Positions 54,711-64,000 of a stretch of DNA of 64,000 nucleotides are shown here, piece by piece; positions within the stretch are counted from its first letter, which is position 1, and every line of letters starts with the position of its first letter. The translations under genes and the position numbers were made by a program. The stretch is from NCBI RefSeq assembly GCF_963678635.1, contig NC_087068.1, positions 23,934,697 to 23,998,696 on the forward strand, in the 5' to 3' direction. Under the pieces are notes generated by a model. It saw only the letters and a program-made list of their open reading frames with translations, ran no database searches and had not been told where the DNA came from. Source of the stretch: Symsagittifera roscoffensis. Taxonomy: Eukaryota; Xenacoelomorpha; Acoela; Convolutidae.

Positions 54711-57479
54711 ATGGAGGCACCGGATTTATCATTAACTGTTAATGCATTAATCCCAAATGGATCGACAAAACCTGATTTCTATTATACCTATTACAATCCA
54801 CCTGGGCGTCCCAAATCTAGCTGGAACTATAAAAAATCAGTGGCTCAAAACGATAATTCCAGGAGCAAAAGTGCACATCCAAATACAACAAAAGGGCCTC
54901 AAACGTCTTTAGATCTTAGTCAAATTAGCCCTCGTGAATCGAGAATTTCGATGGCATTAGATCAAGTGATGCAGATAAATGTTAAAAAGGACCCCAGTTT
55001 GAGGACGATCGATTTGCCTGAGGAAGGGGAGAAACTGGTCACTACACCTCGCGATGCCCTGCACCCTTTTAGTCACCGTCAGATTATGTTTAATGTTAGT
55101 ACATGTTTATCAATATAAAACCATACACCAAAAATCAACATAATGAACACCAACATCGCCTTTTTTTCTTTAAAAAAACTTATTTTTACTCTCTTCGTCT
55201 AATACAATTTTGAGATGAAATTTATTTTCGCAGTCATCACTCATGAGTATCGGAGTTCGACTAGAATCGGTAATCTACTTTTTCGGCAATTGACATTTAC
55301 AACTTTCGACCCTCAAGGTTGAAAAGAAAAAATAACGGACAACTTTCTTAAATTAACTTGCAATTTAGCCCAAAGTGAAATCGAAAGAGTACATGCGTGC
55401 AGCTGATCCATACCACAGTCAAGACTACTACCACAAGGACAGGACAATCGGCACCCCTCCACCACAAAGACTGCAGCCATTCCAGGAACAAAACCAACAG
55501 ACCCCACGTCAGGTAATCAATTCCAATCAACACACCGAGCGAACATCGCAGGTCAGTACTAGTTAGCTAGCCATAGTACATACTACACAATTTGAAGCCT
55601 CCTCATTCCCGCCTTTTCATATTTACGAGTGAAACTTGTGTACACTCGTTTGAACATTGTCCCTTTTAGCAACATGTTCAATGCTTGCTCCTCATGAAAA
55701 GTTGTTATGATTTTCAAAAACAAAAATCGCTGTTGAAGGTGCGACCTATTTCGACACACAAGATGCCAGAATGGGGAAAAAACTCCAGTGGGCGGAACAT
55801 GGCAGGCAATCAGAAGCATTACATGTTGTACTTGAGGTCTCTCAGACACAGACACGACCACGACAGACAGAACCACAGTCAGAGTGTCGACAGCAGCCTC
55901 CAACGTATTCAGTTAGTCACAAAAACAACATTACTTTGGATTCAATTTGATATTACTGTATTGATTTAGCTATAATTGTTTTTGACTTTTATAATTGCTT
56001 AATTATTTACAAAATTAATACGCAAATCAATAAAAAGCAAAAAATTGTCGAAAAATTAACAAAGCCTAGAAATTTTTATCAAAGTTTCAACAACTACTTA
56101 GGAGCAGCAAGCATTCTTCTCGCGTGGACCAATCCAGCGCCAAAGCTCTTTCGAATGGAGCCAAACGACCTCCTCAGATGTGCACGCTAACCGAAACCTG
56201 GGATGTGAAACACGCTCGTAACGGGACATCCAAATCACCCATGGACATCGCTGAGAGAAAGAGTGAATTCCACCGGGAGTTACTGTATACCAAGCAGCGC
56301 AAACAACAGATGAATATTCGCACGTCCGAGACTCCTAGAGATGACGAAGGGATTTTAGATTGGCTTCTCAGATCAGTGACTGCAGTACCGTTAGGTAACT
56401 TTTGTAACTTACTAACATTTATCTGTAATTACGAGGACTAGTAATGCTATGCATTTTAAGTTAATGTATCTAAATAGTCTTGTAATTTCGGGAGTTTTAT
56501 TCCGACTAAACGGAGTGGACATAAAAATTGGGCTTATCGAACAGATCTATAAAAATGCCCAAAAATCGACAAAAAAAACTTTAAAATGTGGTCTCTGTTT
56601 TGTTCTCGGAGAGCTCGTAAACTGAATCAGTGTCTGAAATTAGATAACTTTATGCAAAATTGTACAGGAAAAAAACCCTAAGGCACATTTCATTACGCTA
56701 ACTTAAGATTTCACTTCAGATTCGAAATACGCTCCCAGAAACACAACTCGCTTGTTTCAACTGTCAGTTCACGCCCTCGAGAAACAAATTTCATCTCCAA
56801 GCACAGTCACAAAACCCGATAGATCTAAATCTGCAATCTTCCCTCGGAATCCAACAGAGAATCAATCGCGGCGCCTTTACATCGACCCCAAAGTTCGCGC
56901 CAAAACTGCCGATCTGAGGAACCGAGGAGTGTCAATCAACGTGCTAAGGACTCCCGCAAGCGGAATCACGAGGGGCCGCAACGTCAAGAGTGCCGTATCA
57001 TCGGCAGCCGGTAGACTTTCCCTGCATGGCGATGAGAGCACGGAAGAAAAAGTGGAAAGTTCACGGCGCCTCTGGAGTGCACATCATCGGCAGAATTATG
57101 ACAAACGCACATCTGTTCCAACCGTGAGTCGTCTCAAATAAAGTATTGAATTACGTTCAACAAAATAGGTCGACACCGACAAACAAAAAAACTGGTTTGG
57201 TTTTTTATTTTAAAAATGATATGGTTTTTTGAATCGATACCGAATGGGCCGATTCGCTCATAGAAAAAACAATACAGAGAAGAAATCTTATAGCTCTAAA
57301 ACTGATTTATTTTCCAGGCAACGGACTTGGATCTAGACTTCGGCCAAGAAGTAATTCAACAGTACATTCCAAATGAGAACAACGATGACGAAGAAGAATA
57401 TGTAAACGATGAAACTCTGGCTGGGCTCACTCTTCAAGAATCTTTTCCACAGATGGAGTCAAATTTAGCCACCGCCTAA
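54711..57479 (+). CDS. Unrecognised six-exon gene, 555-aa basic/disordered protein
   Basis: The exons are 54,711-55,094; 55,369-55,551 (alternative donor at 55,512); 55,670-55,911; 56,102-56,394; 56,730-10, that is 56,720-57,123; and 57,318-57,479. All junctions are GT-AG and the phases chain to one 556-codon frame. The protein is mostly low complexity. The N-terminal part has FYYTYYNPPGRPKSSWNYKK; a proline/glutamine stretch follows (TPPPQRLQPFQEQNQQ), then a His/Arg/Asp-rich run, a more ordered segment (ERKSEFHRELLYTKQRKQQM, GILDWLLRSV) and a conserved-looking core (RLYIDPKVRAKTADLRNRGV). The C-terminus is acidic (NENNDDEEEYVNDETLAGL). A short motif, RSKSA, recurs in exons 1 and 5. No known domain is recognised and no signal peptide or membrane segment is visible. 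It lies between NUFIP1 and UTP3, tail to tail with the latter. Confidence 0.75.
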
Positions 57480-57820
57480 CATTAAAAACTGAGCACTAAC
57501 TAACGCGTCACTAACCTTAAATGCTGCAGAATACAAAAATAGAACACAAAACGTGATAGTTTGATAACTGAGAGCCAATTCCAGTTCACCTAAATCTCGA
57601 TAAAAACAATAGAAAATAGCTAGATTTATTTTGAATCTTTCTTTTTTCGAAATCAAGCTTGCTTCCAATTGTTTTTAGAAAAGAAATGGACTAGTAGGTT
57701 CTGTTCTGACAAATCGCCGGCATTAAACATCAAACCATGCCATGCCCTCTGCAACTCCAGCAACATCGTTCCCATTTCTCCAATCTGGCTCAACATTTAT
57801 GCTCACATTTAATTCAATCA
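57480..57820. other. Intergenic between convergent genes
   Basis: 341 bp between two stop codons in tail-to-tail arrangement. It must hold both 3' UTRs. Confidence 0.6.
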
Positions 57821-59727
57821 CTATGATAACTTCGTTCCCCGCTTCGCCTGTACGTTTATTCCTGTAGTCTCGCCCTTGTAGTTCACTGAAGCGTCCCTCA
57901 TGGGTCTAACTTGACCACTTCTCTTTATATTTGCAATCAGAGACTTCTTTCTATTCTTCGTTCGTGGATTCTTCTCTTTTCTCGCTAGTATATTTCTCAT
58001 TTCAACCACTGATTTGTTCACGCGAATCGGCCTCGACACTTTTCGCTTGGTCACGCCGCCTTTTTCCACCATCAGTTTCGACATTTGGTCTTTCTTGCGT
58101 TGAATCTTTTGGTCGCGCTCTAACTCAGTTTCTTTTTCTTGATTTTCTCTGGCTAGTTTTGACAAAGTTTTCTTTCCTTCTTGGTACATTTTCAATTGCT
58201 CGTACAGATCGAATGCATCTTCTGTTTTACTGAAACTCTCAACATCCATTGCGTTGGAATTTTTCTTAACACCAGAAGATTCATCATTTGATTTATGGTT
58301 CAACTGATTAGCGCCACTTTTGCTTTGCTTTTCAAATTTATTCAACTTCGTTATATATTTTCTGAAATCTAGTAATTTTTCCATAACCGGATGGTTTTCA
58401 GTTGGTTCCTTGTTCATCTTCAACAAAAAATAAACAGATAAACACATCACATAATGCGAATAAACAGTGTACTTAAGCTGAGTTAACTTTTGCTTTTCAG
58501 TAATTAAATCGGGTTTATCGGGGTTAATTTTCCGTAGCTTTGGTTCCAATTCATTAACTAATTCTTCGTTTATCGAGTTGTACTCTTCAATCATGTGTTC
58601 TAGTTCAGGATGCCTCAACTTCAAATTAGCAACCTTTTCTTCTTGGGTCACGAGCGTGGGTTGAACTTTAACAGAACTTGAAGCAATTTTAGAATCATTC
58701 TCTATTTCATTGTTTTTATCATCAAAAAAGAGCTCCGTTTCGAAATCATTTTCGGCTAATTGATTTACCAGAGCTCTTTTATGCGCAATGACCGCTTCTT
58801 CCTCTTCGTCTTCTAAAGCATCTGCTTCTTCTCTTGTTTTCTTTTTCTGTCTCTGGTAATCAGATCCATAAAATGCAGACGATTTGTTTCCCCAAGATTT
58901 TGAGGCTCTTAGAACTTGTGGACCATCCTCGTCGTCTGAAAATTTCCGACGATCTTCCAAATCCGAAGCCATGCTGTCTACGTCATCTGATTGTTTATCT
59001 TCTCTTCCCTCATCAAACGTTCTAGAATCGTCTTCATCTTCGTCGTCTTCTGATTGGTCGTCTTCTCCGTCTATGACGTCATCTTCGTACTCGTCTGAGT
59101 CGTCAACTCCTTCAAGTCCGAACACTTCCTCTTCGCTGAAATAATTTTTAAATTTCATTTATTTATTAATGAGCTGCGGCGAACACAGCCGAATATCATT
59201 TCAGTCTAATCATAAAATATAGAACTTTATGGCCTTTTTTGTATTTTTGCATTTACGATTCCATTGAAAATATATGATTTCAAAACGAAATTTTTCGAAA
59301 ATTAGTTCTATTTTGTGGAATCGGATAGCCTAATTTCGGCTCTAACTAGAAAATGAATTTAAAAAACTTACTTCAAAATAAAAACCACCAATATAAAATC
59401 ATGAAAAACCAAAGCCAAATACATTAGTGGTTCCACAACGTCCAGTAACGTTTTGAAAAAAATTAGTGCGAGACTCATTTCTGTAGAAGAATTCAGTCTC
59501 AATTACCTCTCCTCTGATTCATCCTGGCGTGGTCCCTTTGTTCCACTTAAGAGTATCTGGTCTTTGTCCAGATCGAACTGGTCCACCTCATCTTCTACCA
59601 CTCCATCCCACTGCTCCCTCTTTCTCTTCGACTCCTCAGAGGCAGCCAACAGTCCCTTCTTCTCCCTTAGATTCTTCAGGAACTGGTTGCGCTTCTTGTT
59701 CTCATTGCGCACCTTATGCTTACCCAT
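57821..59727 (-). CDS. UTP3: UTP3/SAS10, SSU processome component
   Basis: Exon 1 59,727-59,507 and exon 2 59,135-57,821, joined across a 371-bp GT-AG intron, give 511 aa. The N-terminus is basic (MGKHKVRNENKKRNQFLKNL). A short DEVDQFDLDKD motif corresponds to the family's conserved DEVDDF region, then comes a long acidic tract (residues about 75-150). The central segment (HPELEHMIEEYNSINEELVN to VYFLLKMNKEPTENHPVMEK) is the Sas10/Utp3/C1D domain. The C-terminus has KNPRTKNRKKS, GQVRPMRD and YKGETTGINVQAKRGTKL, diagnostic of the Sas10 C-terminal domain. By family knowledge it acts in the nucleolus within the U3 snoRNP-dependent SSU processome during 18S rRNA maturation. An acceptor-like TTGTTTTCAG lies 16 nt before the ATG. 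Length matches the human protein (about 480 aa). Confidence 0.93.
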
Positions 59728-60074
59728 TACAACATACACTCAACTGAAAACAAGTCCATTTCATACATATCATACAACCATACTATTGCACTTCGCATGT
59801 CTGACGATAACTAATGCACTTAAGTCATTTTTGCATTTGGCAAGACAGAAGCTTTTAAGTAATAGTAATTTCACCCTCGTACGCAACAATCATGGCACCA
59901 ATCATGAGCGCTCTCGAATTAAGAACCTCTCAAATGAAGAAATCTCCCTCAAAAACAACTTTCAAAATCAAAACAGACAACAGACAGCTAGAGAAGTGTT
60001 AATGAACTCGGTAAAGCAGATTTTTTTTCGAATTTTCAAAAAATTTGCAAATTTTGAATTTCGACAAGAATATA
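59728..60074. other. Upstream of UTP3
   Basis: No further gene recognised. The plus-strand open frame across 59,453-60,145 is a shadow of UTP3 exon 1. Confidence 0.45.
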
Positions 60075-60805
60075 CAGAATTATCCGGACAAAACGAAATC
60101 AGAAATCGAAATTTAAAACCAGTTCTCAAATTGAGTCAAGATTAGACAAAAAGTTAAGAGAAAAAAGTTGCTTAGAATTACCAGAATTAATATGGTGCAA
60201 TCTTTTCCTCAAAATTCTTCACCAAAACTTTAAAAAGAAATGGTTTTTTTGGCTTTTTTTAGTTAATGAAGATTTACACTGAAACTACCAAGTTAATAGA
60301 TGAGACAGTTGTATCAAAAGAAGCCTCTTAAACAACCCAACGAAGGATCTAAAAGGATAAAATTTCTAAAATCTGTACAAGAGAATATATTTCTGGTTGA
60401 TAGCCAAAAAAGGTCATTTTTACTTTATAAAAATACAATACACAATATATACTATAAAAAATTCTTTGGCTAAAAACAATTTCAAGACTTAGGCAAATTT
60501 TTGAAAAATTTATCCTCCGAGAATTTCGTTGCGCTGTTTAAGAGGCTTCTTGTGATACAACTTTCTCATCAATTAACTTGGTAGTGTCAGCGTAGTTCTT
60601 GATTATTTAAAAAAGCCAAAATGACCCATTTTGGGGTAAAATTTTAGTTGGGAATTTCGAAGAAAAAATGCATCAGATTATTTCTGGTGAAATTCTAAGC
60701 AATTTTTGCTTTCTTTTTTTTGTCTAACTTGAACCCAGGTTGAGAAAAACGGTGTTAAATTTTCAATTTTTGTTGGTTTTGTCCGGATAATTTAAATCAG
60801 CACTG
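60075..60805 (+). mobile_element. Fold-back MITE, Tc1/mariner-type ends, best copy
   Basis: The right end reads GTTTTGTCCGGATAATTT then AAATCAGCACTG before TATA. The left end after TATA reads CAG-AATTATCCGGACAAAAC, with about 11 bases missing after CAG. Left arm blocks (AGCCTCTTAAACAACCCAAC, AATTGAGTCAAGATTAGAC) are mirrored by right arm blocks (GCGCTGTTTAAGAGGCTTCT, GTCTAACTTGAACCCAG). TA duplications and CAGTG ends suggest the Tc1/mariner superfamily. No coding capacity. Confidence 0.75.
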
Positions 60806-61263
60806 TATATCACTTAAAAGAAATCAAAAGTTTGACCGCAGAAAAAATCATCACGACCTATATAAGCGTCTTCACAACGTTCATTGACAATTAAAGAACA
60901 ACGTTATCAGTAGCATCCAAAGAAGAGTCGCCCTACCCACACGTAGCCTCAATTTTGATTGCCAAATGTTTGATAATGGCACCCTTTGGTTCTTGTTGTA
61001 GCTATACCCGACCTGTTTTCAGCTTCCGATTGAAATGGAGTGATCGATTGTTTGAGAAATAGATAGATGATGGGAATTTTTGCTGATGTCTGGTACAGGC
61101 GAAGTCTATCACTGCAGTTCGCTCAGGGTCTCTAGCGACAAACCCGACGTAGAACTGGATACACTTTCAAAACTCAGCAATTTAAATTGCAATTTAAGAC
61201 ACAATCTCATCAGATTATTTCAATGCGCAGAAAATGAAGTTTTAAATCAAAGTTGTTTGTGGT
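60806..61263. other. Intergenic between UTP3 and ERAL1
   Basis: Contains the ERAL1 3' UTR by position. No separate gene recognised. Confidence 0.45.
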
Positions 61264-64000
61264 TTATCTCCTTGGCTGAGGATAGAAGCGCTCTTCTACT
61301 GTGAGTGATATCTTGACGGGCACTTGTGTGATTGTGGAGATGAGCTCTTTGCTCTCCGAGATGATCTTTCGAAGGGTGTTCGCGTTCTCCCCCAAAATCA
61401 GACCCATCTGGTAGGGAGTCTAAACACAATATGACTTATTAATCTGTCCATCGCAGTCTGCTCAATCTTACAACTAAATCAAATTAAGAACTATGCCAGC
61501 CACTTCGTAACGAAAAGAATCAATATTAACTTGTGGGTGACCAGGCATTGATTGATGTATTTGAGGTTAAAAAACAGCACACAACAGTGGACAAAAAGGA
61601 GTCCCTAAAAGCCAGTTCTAGGAAAATAGAAGATGGCTTTCAAAATCCCGTCAAAATGGTTTGACGACCACACTCGCACACCACTTACAATGAGAAGAGC
61701 CACAATGACTAGTTCGTGATCTGTTTCGAACACATCTTGAATCTCAATGTTGACCTTGTATGGCAAATGCTGTGGCAGGTTCTCAAACACTCGAGAGATG
61801 ATAGCATTTTCAATCACTTTCTCCACACTCGCATTAGTGTACACCCCGTCTTTTACCTGAAACAGCATTCAAGGGGGTATTTTTTGATACTCATTCTTGA
61901 TAATCTCTCTTTCTTGATAATCTCTCTTTCTTTACTGTTCTGGTAAACACATGTGAACGAAAAGAGACAAGACCGGTAACTGATGAAGCTGTTTCTCATT
62001 TTCGCGGTTCCAGATTACCCCCAAGAGCAAGATGCATTACTCCATCCCCACTACCCCTCCCCCCAAATTTCCGTTTTTGTGCTTTGATTATAAGAAATGA
62101 GAAACTGCATAGAATCCACAAACGGATCATTTGATAACGTTGCTGAGATTATCCGATTTTTTTTCGAAAAAGGGGCGACTACCGAATATATAAAATTTGA
62201 GTGAAAATCTTGTGGATTTTTCTGATATAATTCCGTTACAAAAAACTTGCCGTTAATTTACTTTTTCTTTTTATACGAAATTTTAAAAAACGGATGACAA
62301 ATCTTTGTTTTCTGAAGAAAAAGTCAGCATATGGTCGGAGAAGCATTAACAGCTAACAATGAAATGCGCCGGGAAGATAGCGTAATTAAGCATTAACCGA
62401 TCAAATTAGCTGAGTTCAGTTTCACATGTATTAAAATGGTCAATGGAGAGTAAAAAAGACGGCATGCTAACTATAGTAGGCTTAGTATGTGATATGACCC
62501 ACGGCAAAAGCAGTTCGCGTATTAACATTTCCAAAACGTTTTTGATCAAGTTGATTTCCGAATTATGGCAAATGACCATATTTTGCCAAAAAGTTCTCTG
62601 CAACTTGAAGTTTCACCAACCTCAAATTTCCCAGGCTTCGCTTTGCCCATAAAATAACTTTTCAGCTCACTCAATCCAAAACCACGCAATGCTGATATTT
62701 GAAACACGGCCGAAAACCCATTAAAGCCCCTTCGTTTCTTCAGCACATTTAACTGTTGAAAATACTCTTCATCGTCTCTGTCTATAACTTCAACAATCGA
62801 AGGCTTCTCTTGAGGTTTCTTTTCAGATTCAAACGCAAGCATTGAGCTATTTTCAACCTCCAAACTTTCTCTTGTCAGCAATTCATTTTCTACATCTATG
62901 GAGTTTTCGTTGATTTTACTTCTGGCGTGACTTCGTTTGAGTTTGCTTGGTAAATGGGTTGAAAAGTCGGCTGCAAGAAGACCTTTGCCCGGCTTAGCCT
63001 GTGTACTTCTACTCTCGATTGATTTGCCTCCAATAATTCCCTCGGTTAGCACTTGGACCAAGCTCTTCATACTTTTGATGCTACCTACAATAAAATATCA
63101 GGCTTCAAGAAATTATCGAATCGTAACTGGCTTTTTAATTTTTTTTTACATTGGACTTGTATATTTCGAACTTTTAATCAACCAGTATAAACTTCTTTTT
63201 TACGATTGCCACTTTTTGGGAAAATTCCACGAGTCGAGAAAAATGTTTGAACCTACATGAACTAACCTTTGTACACATCGACCTTATTAAGAATAAGCAC
63301 GACTTCTTTATCAGGGAAAACTGATGTTGTCGCGAACAACTTGGCCAGTTGCTCTTTCACGACTGGTGGAATTTTATTCGTATTCTTGTGGTCCTCACAG
63401 TCGATCATCAGGGCTATTAGATCACAGTGAAGAAACGCTCTTCTTGGGTCGTCATAGATGGATTTAGGCAGTTTGTGCTTCCTCGCTTGTTTGCTGTCTA
63501 TCAGACCAGGAGTATCCCAGAATATAAGTTGAGTATCACCTACACTAAACAAGCAATTACTTTTCCAACAGTAACTAAATTCCATCCTTCTCACCAAAAA
63601 TGTCTCAAAAGGAGCAAGTTAACTGTACTAATAATGACTCAGTTTTCTATTGTTTGACATTGGACGCCTGAAATTCAGTAGTAGATTTAAAAATCACAAA
63701 CTGTGTCAATCCGAACTTCCGAACAAAATCTTCCGATGCCAACTTATTCTCGTGGTAACAACAACATTCCTGAAGAGTGACATTTTTCAGCATTTTTTAA
63801 AATATCAATCATTAATCAAGTTTTAAACATAGGCGCTACGCGCAATACACCGAAGGCATAGAAACTGAAGCAAAAACCAAACAACTTGAACAACTAATAA
63901 TTGAAGAATAACAGTTCTAGAACAAAAAATCGTACTAATACATGTATACACCAAAATTTTGCTATATCGAGAAAGATCCTGAAATAACAGTTCTAGAACT
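61264..64000 (-). CDS. ERAL1: ERAL1, mitochondrial Era-like GTPase (3' exons)
   Basis: Visible exons on the minus strand: 63,539-63,267; 63,084-62,621; 61,856-61,689; 61,419-61,264. They chain in phase to 352 residues plus stop. The first visible exon begins DTQLIFWDTPGLIDSKQ (G3, Switch II) and ends with G4 NKVD (LILNKVDVYKG). The second contains the G5-like FQISALRG and the Era-family AKPGKFE. The third and fourth hold the KH-type RNA-binding domain (NLPQHLPYKVNIE to PYQMGLILGENANTLRKI). Exons with the Walker A loop and mitochondrial targeting peptide must lie beyond 64,000. By family knowledge ERAL1 binds 12S rRNA and assists small-subunit assembly in mitochondria. Between G4 and G5 there is a charged insertion of about 100 residues, longer than in the human protein. 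The KH signature has GENA where GxxG is usual. Confidence 0.92.

Noticed and set aside
59453-60145. Plus-strand 230-codon frame starting upstream of UTP3
   Set aside because: Its first half is antisense to UTP3 exon 1 and its second half runs into the fold-back MITE; serine-rich shadow composition.

Overview
The window is a scaffold piece from the nuclear genome of a fast-evolving animal. The evidence is GT-AG introns, bilaterian-type genes (SLC6 transporter, actin, NUFIP1, UTP3/SAS10, ERAL1, an A4GALT-like glycosyltransferase), an AT-rich background and a heavy load of metazoan transposon types (BEL/Pao, CR1/L2-like LINE, hAT-like and Tc1/mariner-like MITEs). Three genes carry a splice-acceptor-like site 14-23 nt upstream of the start codon, which would fit spliced-leader trans-splicing as in tunicates, flatworms and some other phyla. 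I cannot name the species. Two runs of 200 N (6637-6836 and 26914-27113) are scaffold gaps of conventional size.

Layout: 0-6 kb holds the first exon of a trypsin-fold protein lacking the catalytic histidine (minus strand), a MITE and a decayed LINE. From 9,051 to 26,624 a single plus-strand glycosyltransferase gene is recognisable as four exons. Its second visible intron is about 13.6 kb long and contains a complete but dead BEL/Pao retrotransposon (12,620-21,794, two ~448-bp LTRs, 5-bp target duplication), which itself landed in an older gag-like ORF. Several MITE and satellite-like repeats share the intron. From 27 to 29.8 kb lies a 729-bp duplication next to an assembly gap, then a fold-back MITE. 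An intronless SLC6 amino-acid-type transporter occupies 30,112-31,986.

From 33 to 41.6 kb is a large repeat landscape: a 2.27-kb block present twice, containing degenerate ~170-bp satellite monomers; a ~510-bp hairpin-bearing repeat present three times; and between them a 1.4-kb degenerate TGCCT/TGCGC pentamer array. An intronless divergent actin gene lies at 46,167-47,306.

From 50.9 kb to the end the window is gene-dense: NUFIP1 (minus), an unrecognised six-exon gene encoding 555 aa (plus), UTP3/SAS10 (minus) and the 3' part of mitochondrial GTPase ERAL1 (minus). Three of these four act in ribosome small-subunit or snoRNP assembly (NUFIP1: box C/D snoRNP assembly; UTP3: U3-dependent SSU processome; ERAL1: mitochondrial small subunit). 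Whether that proximity is meaningful or chance is open.
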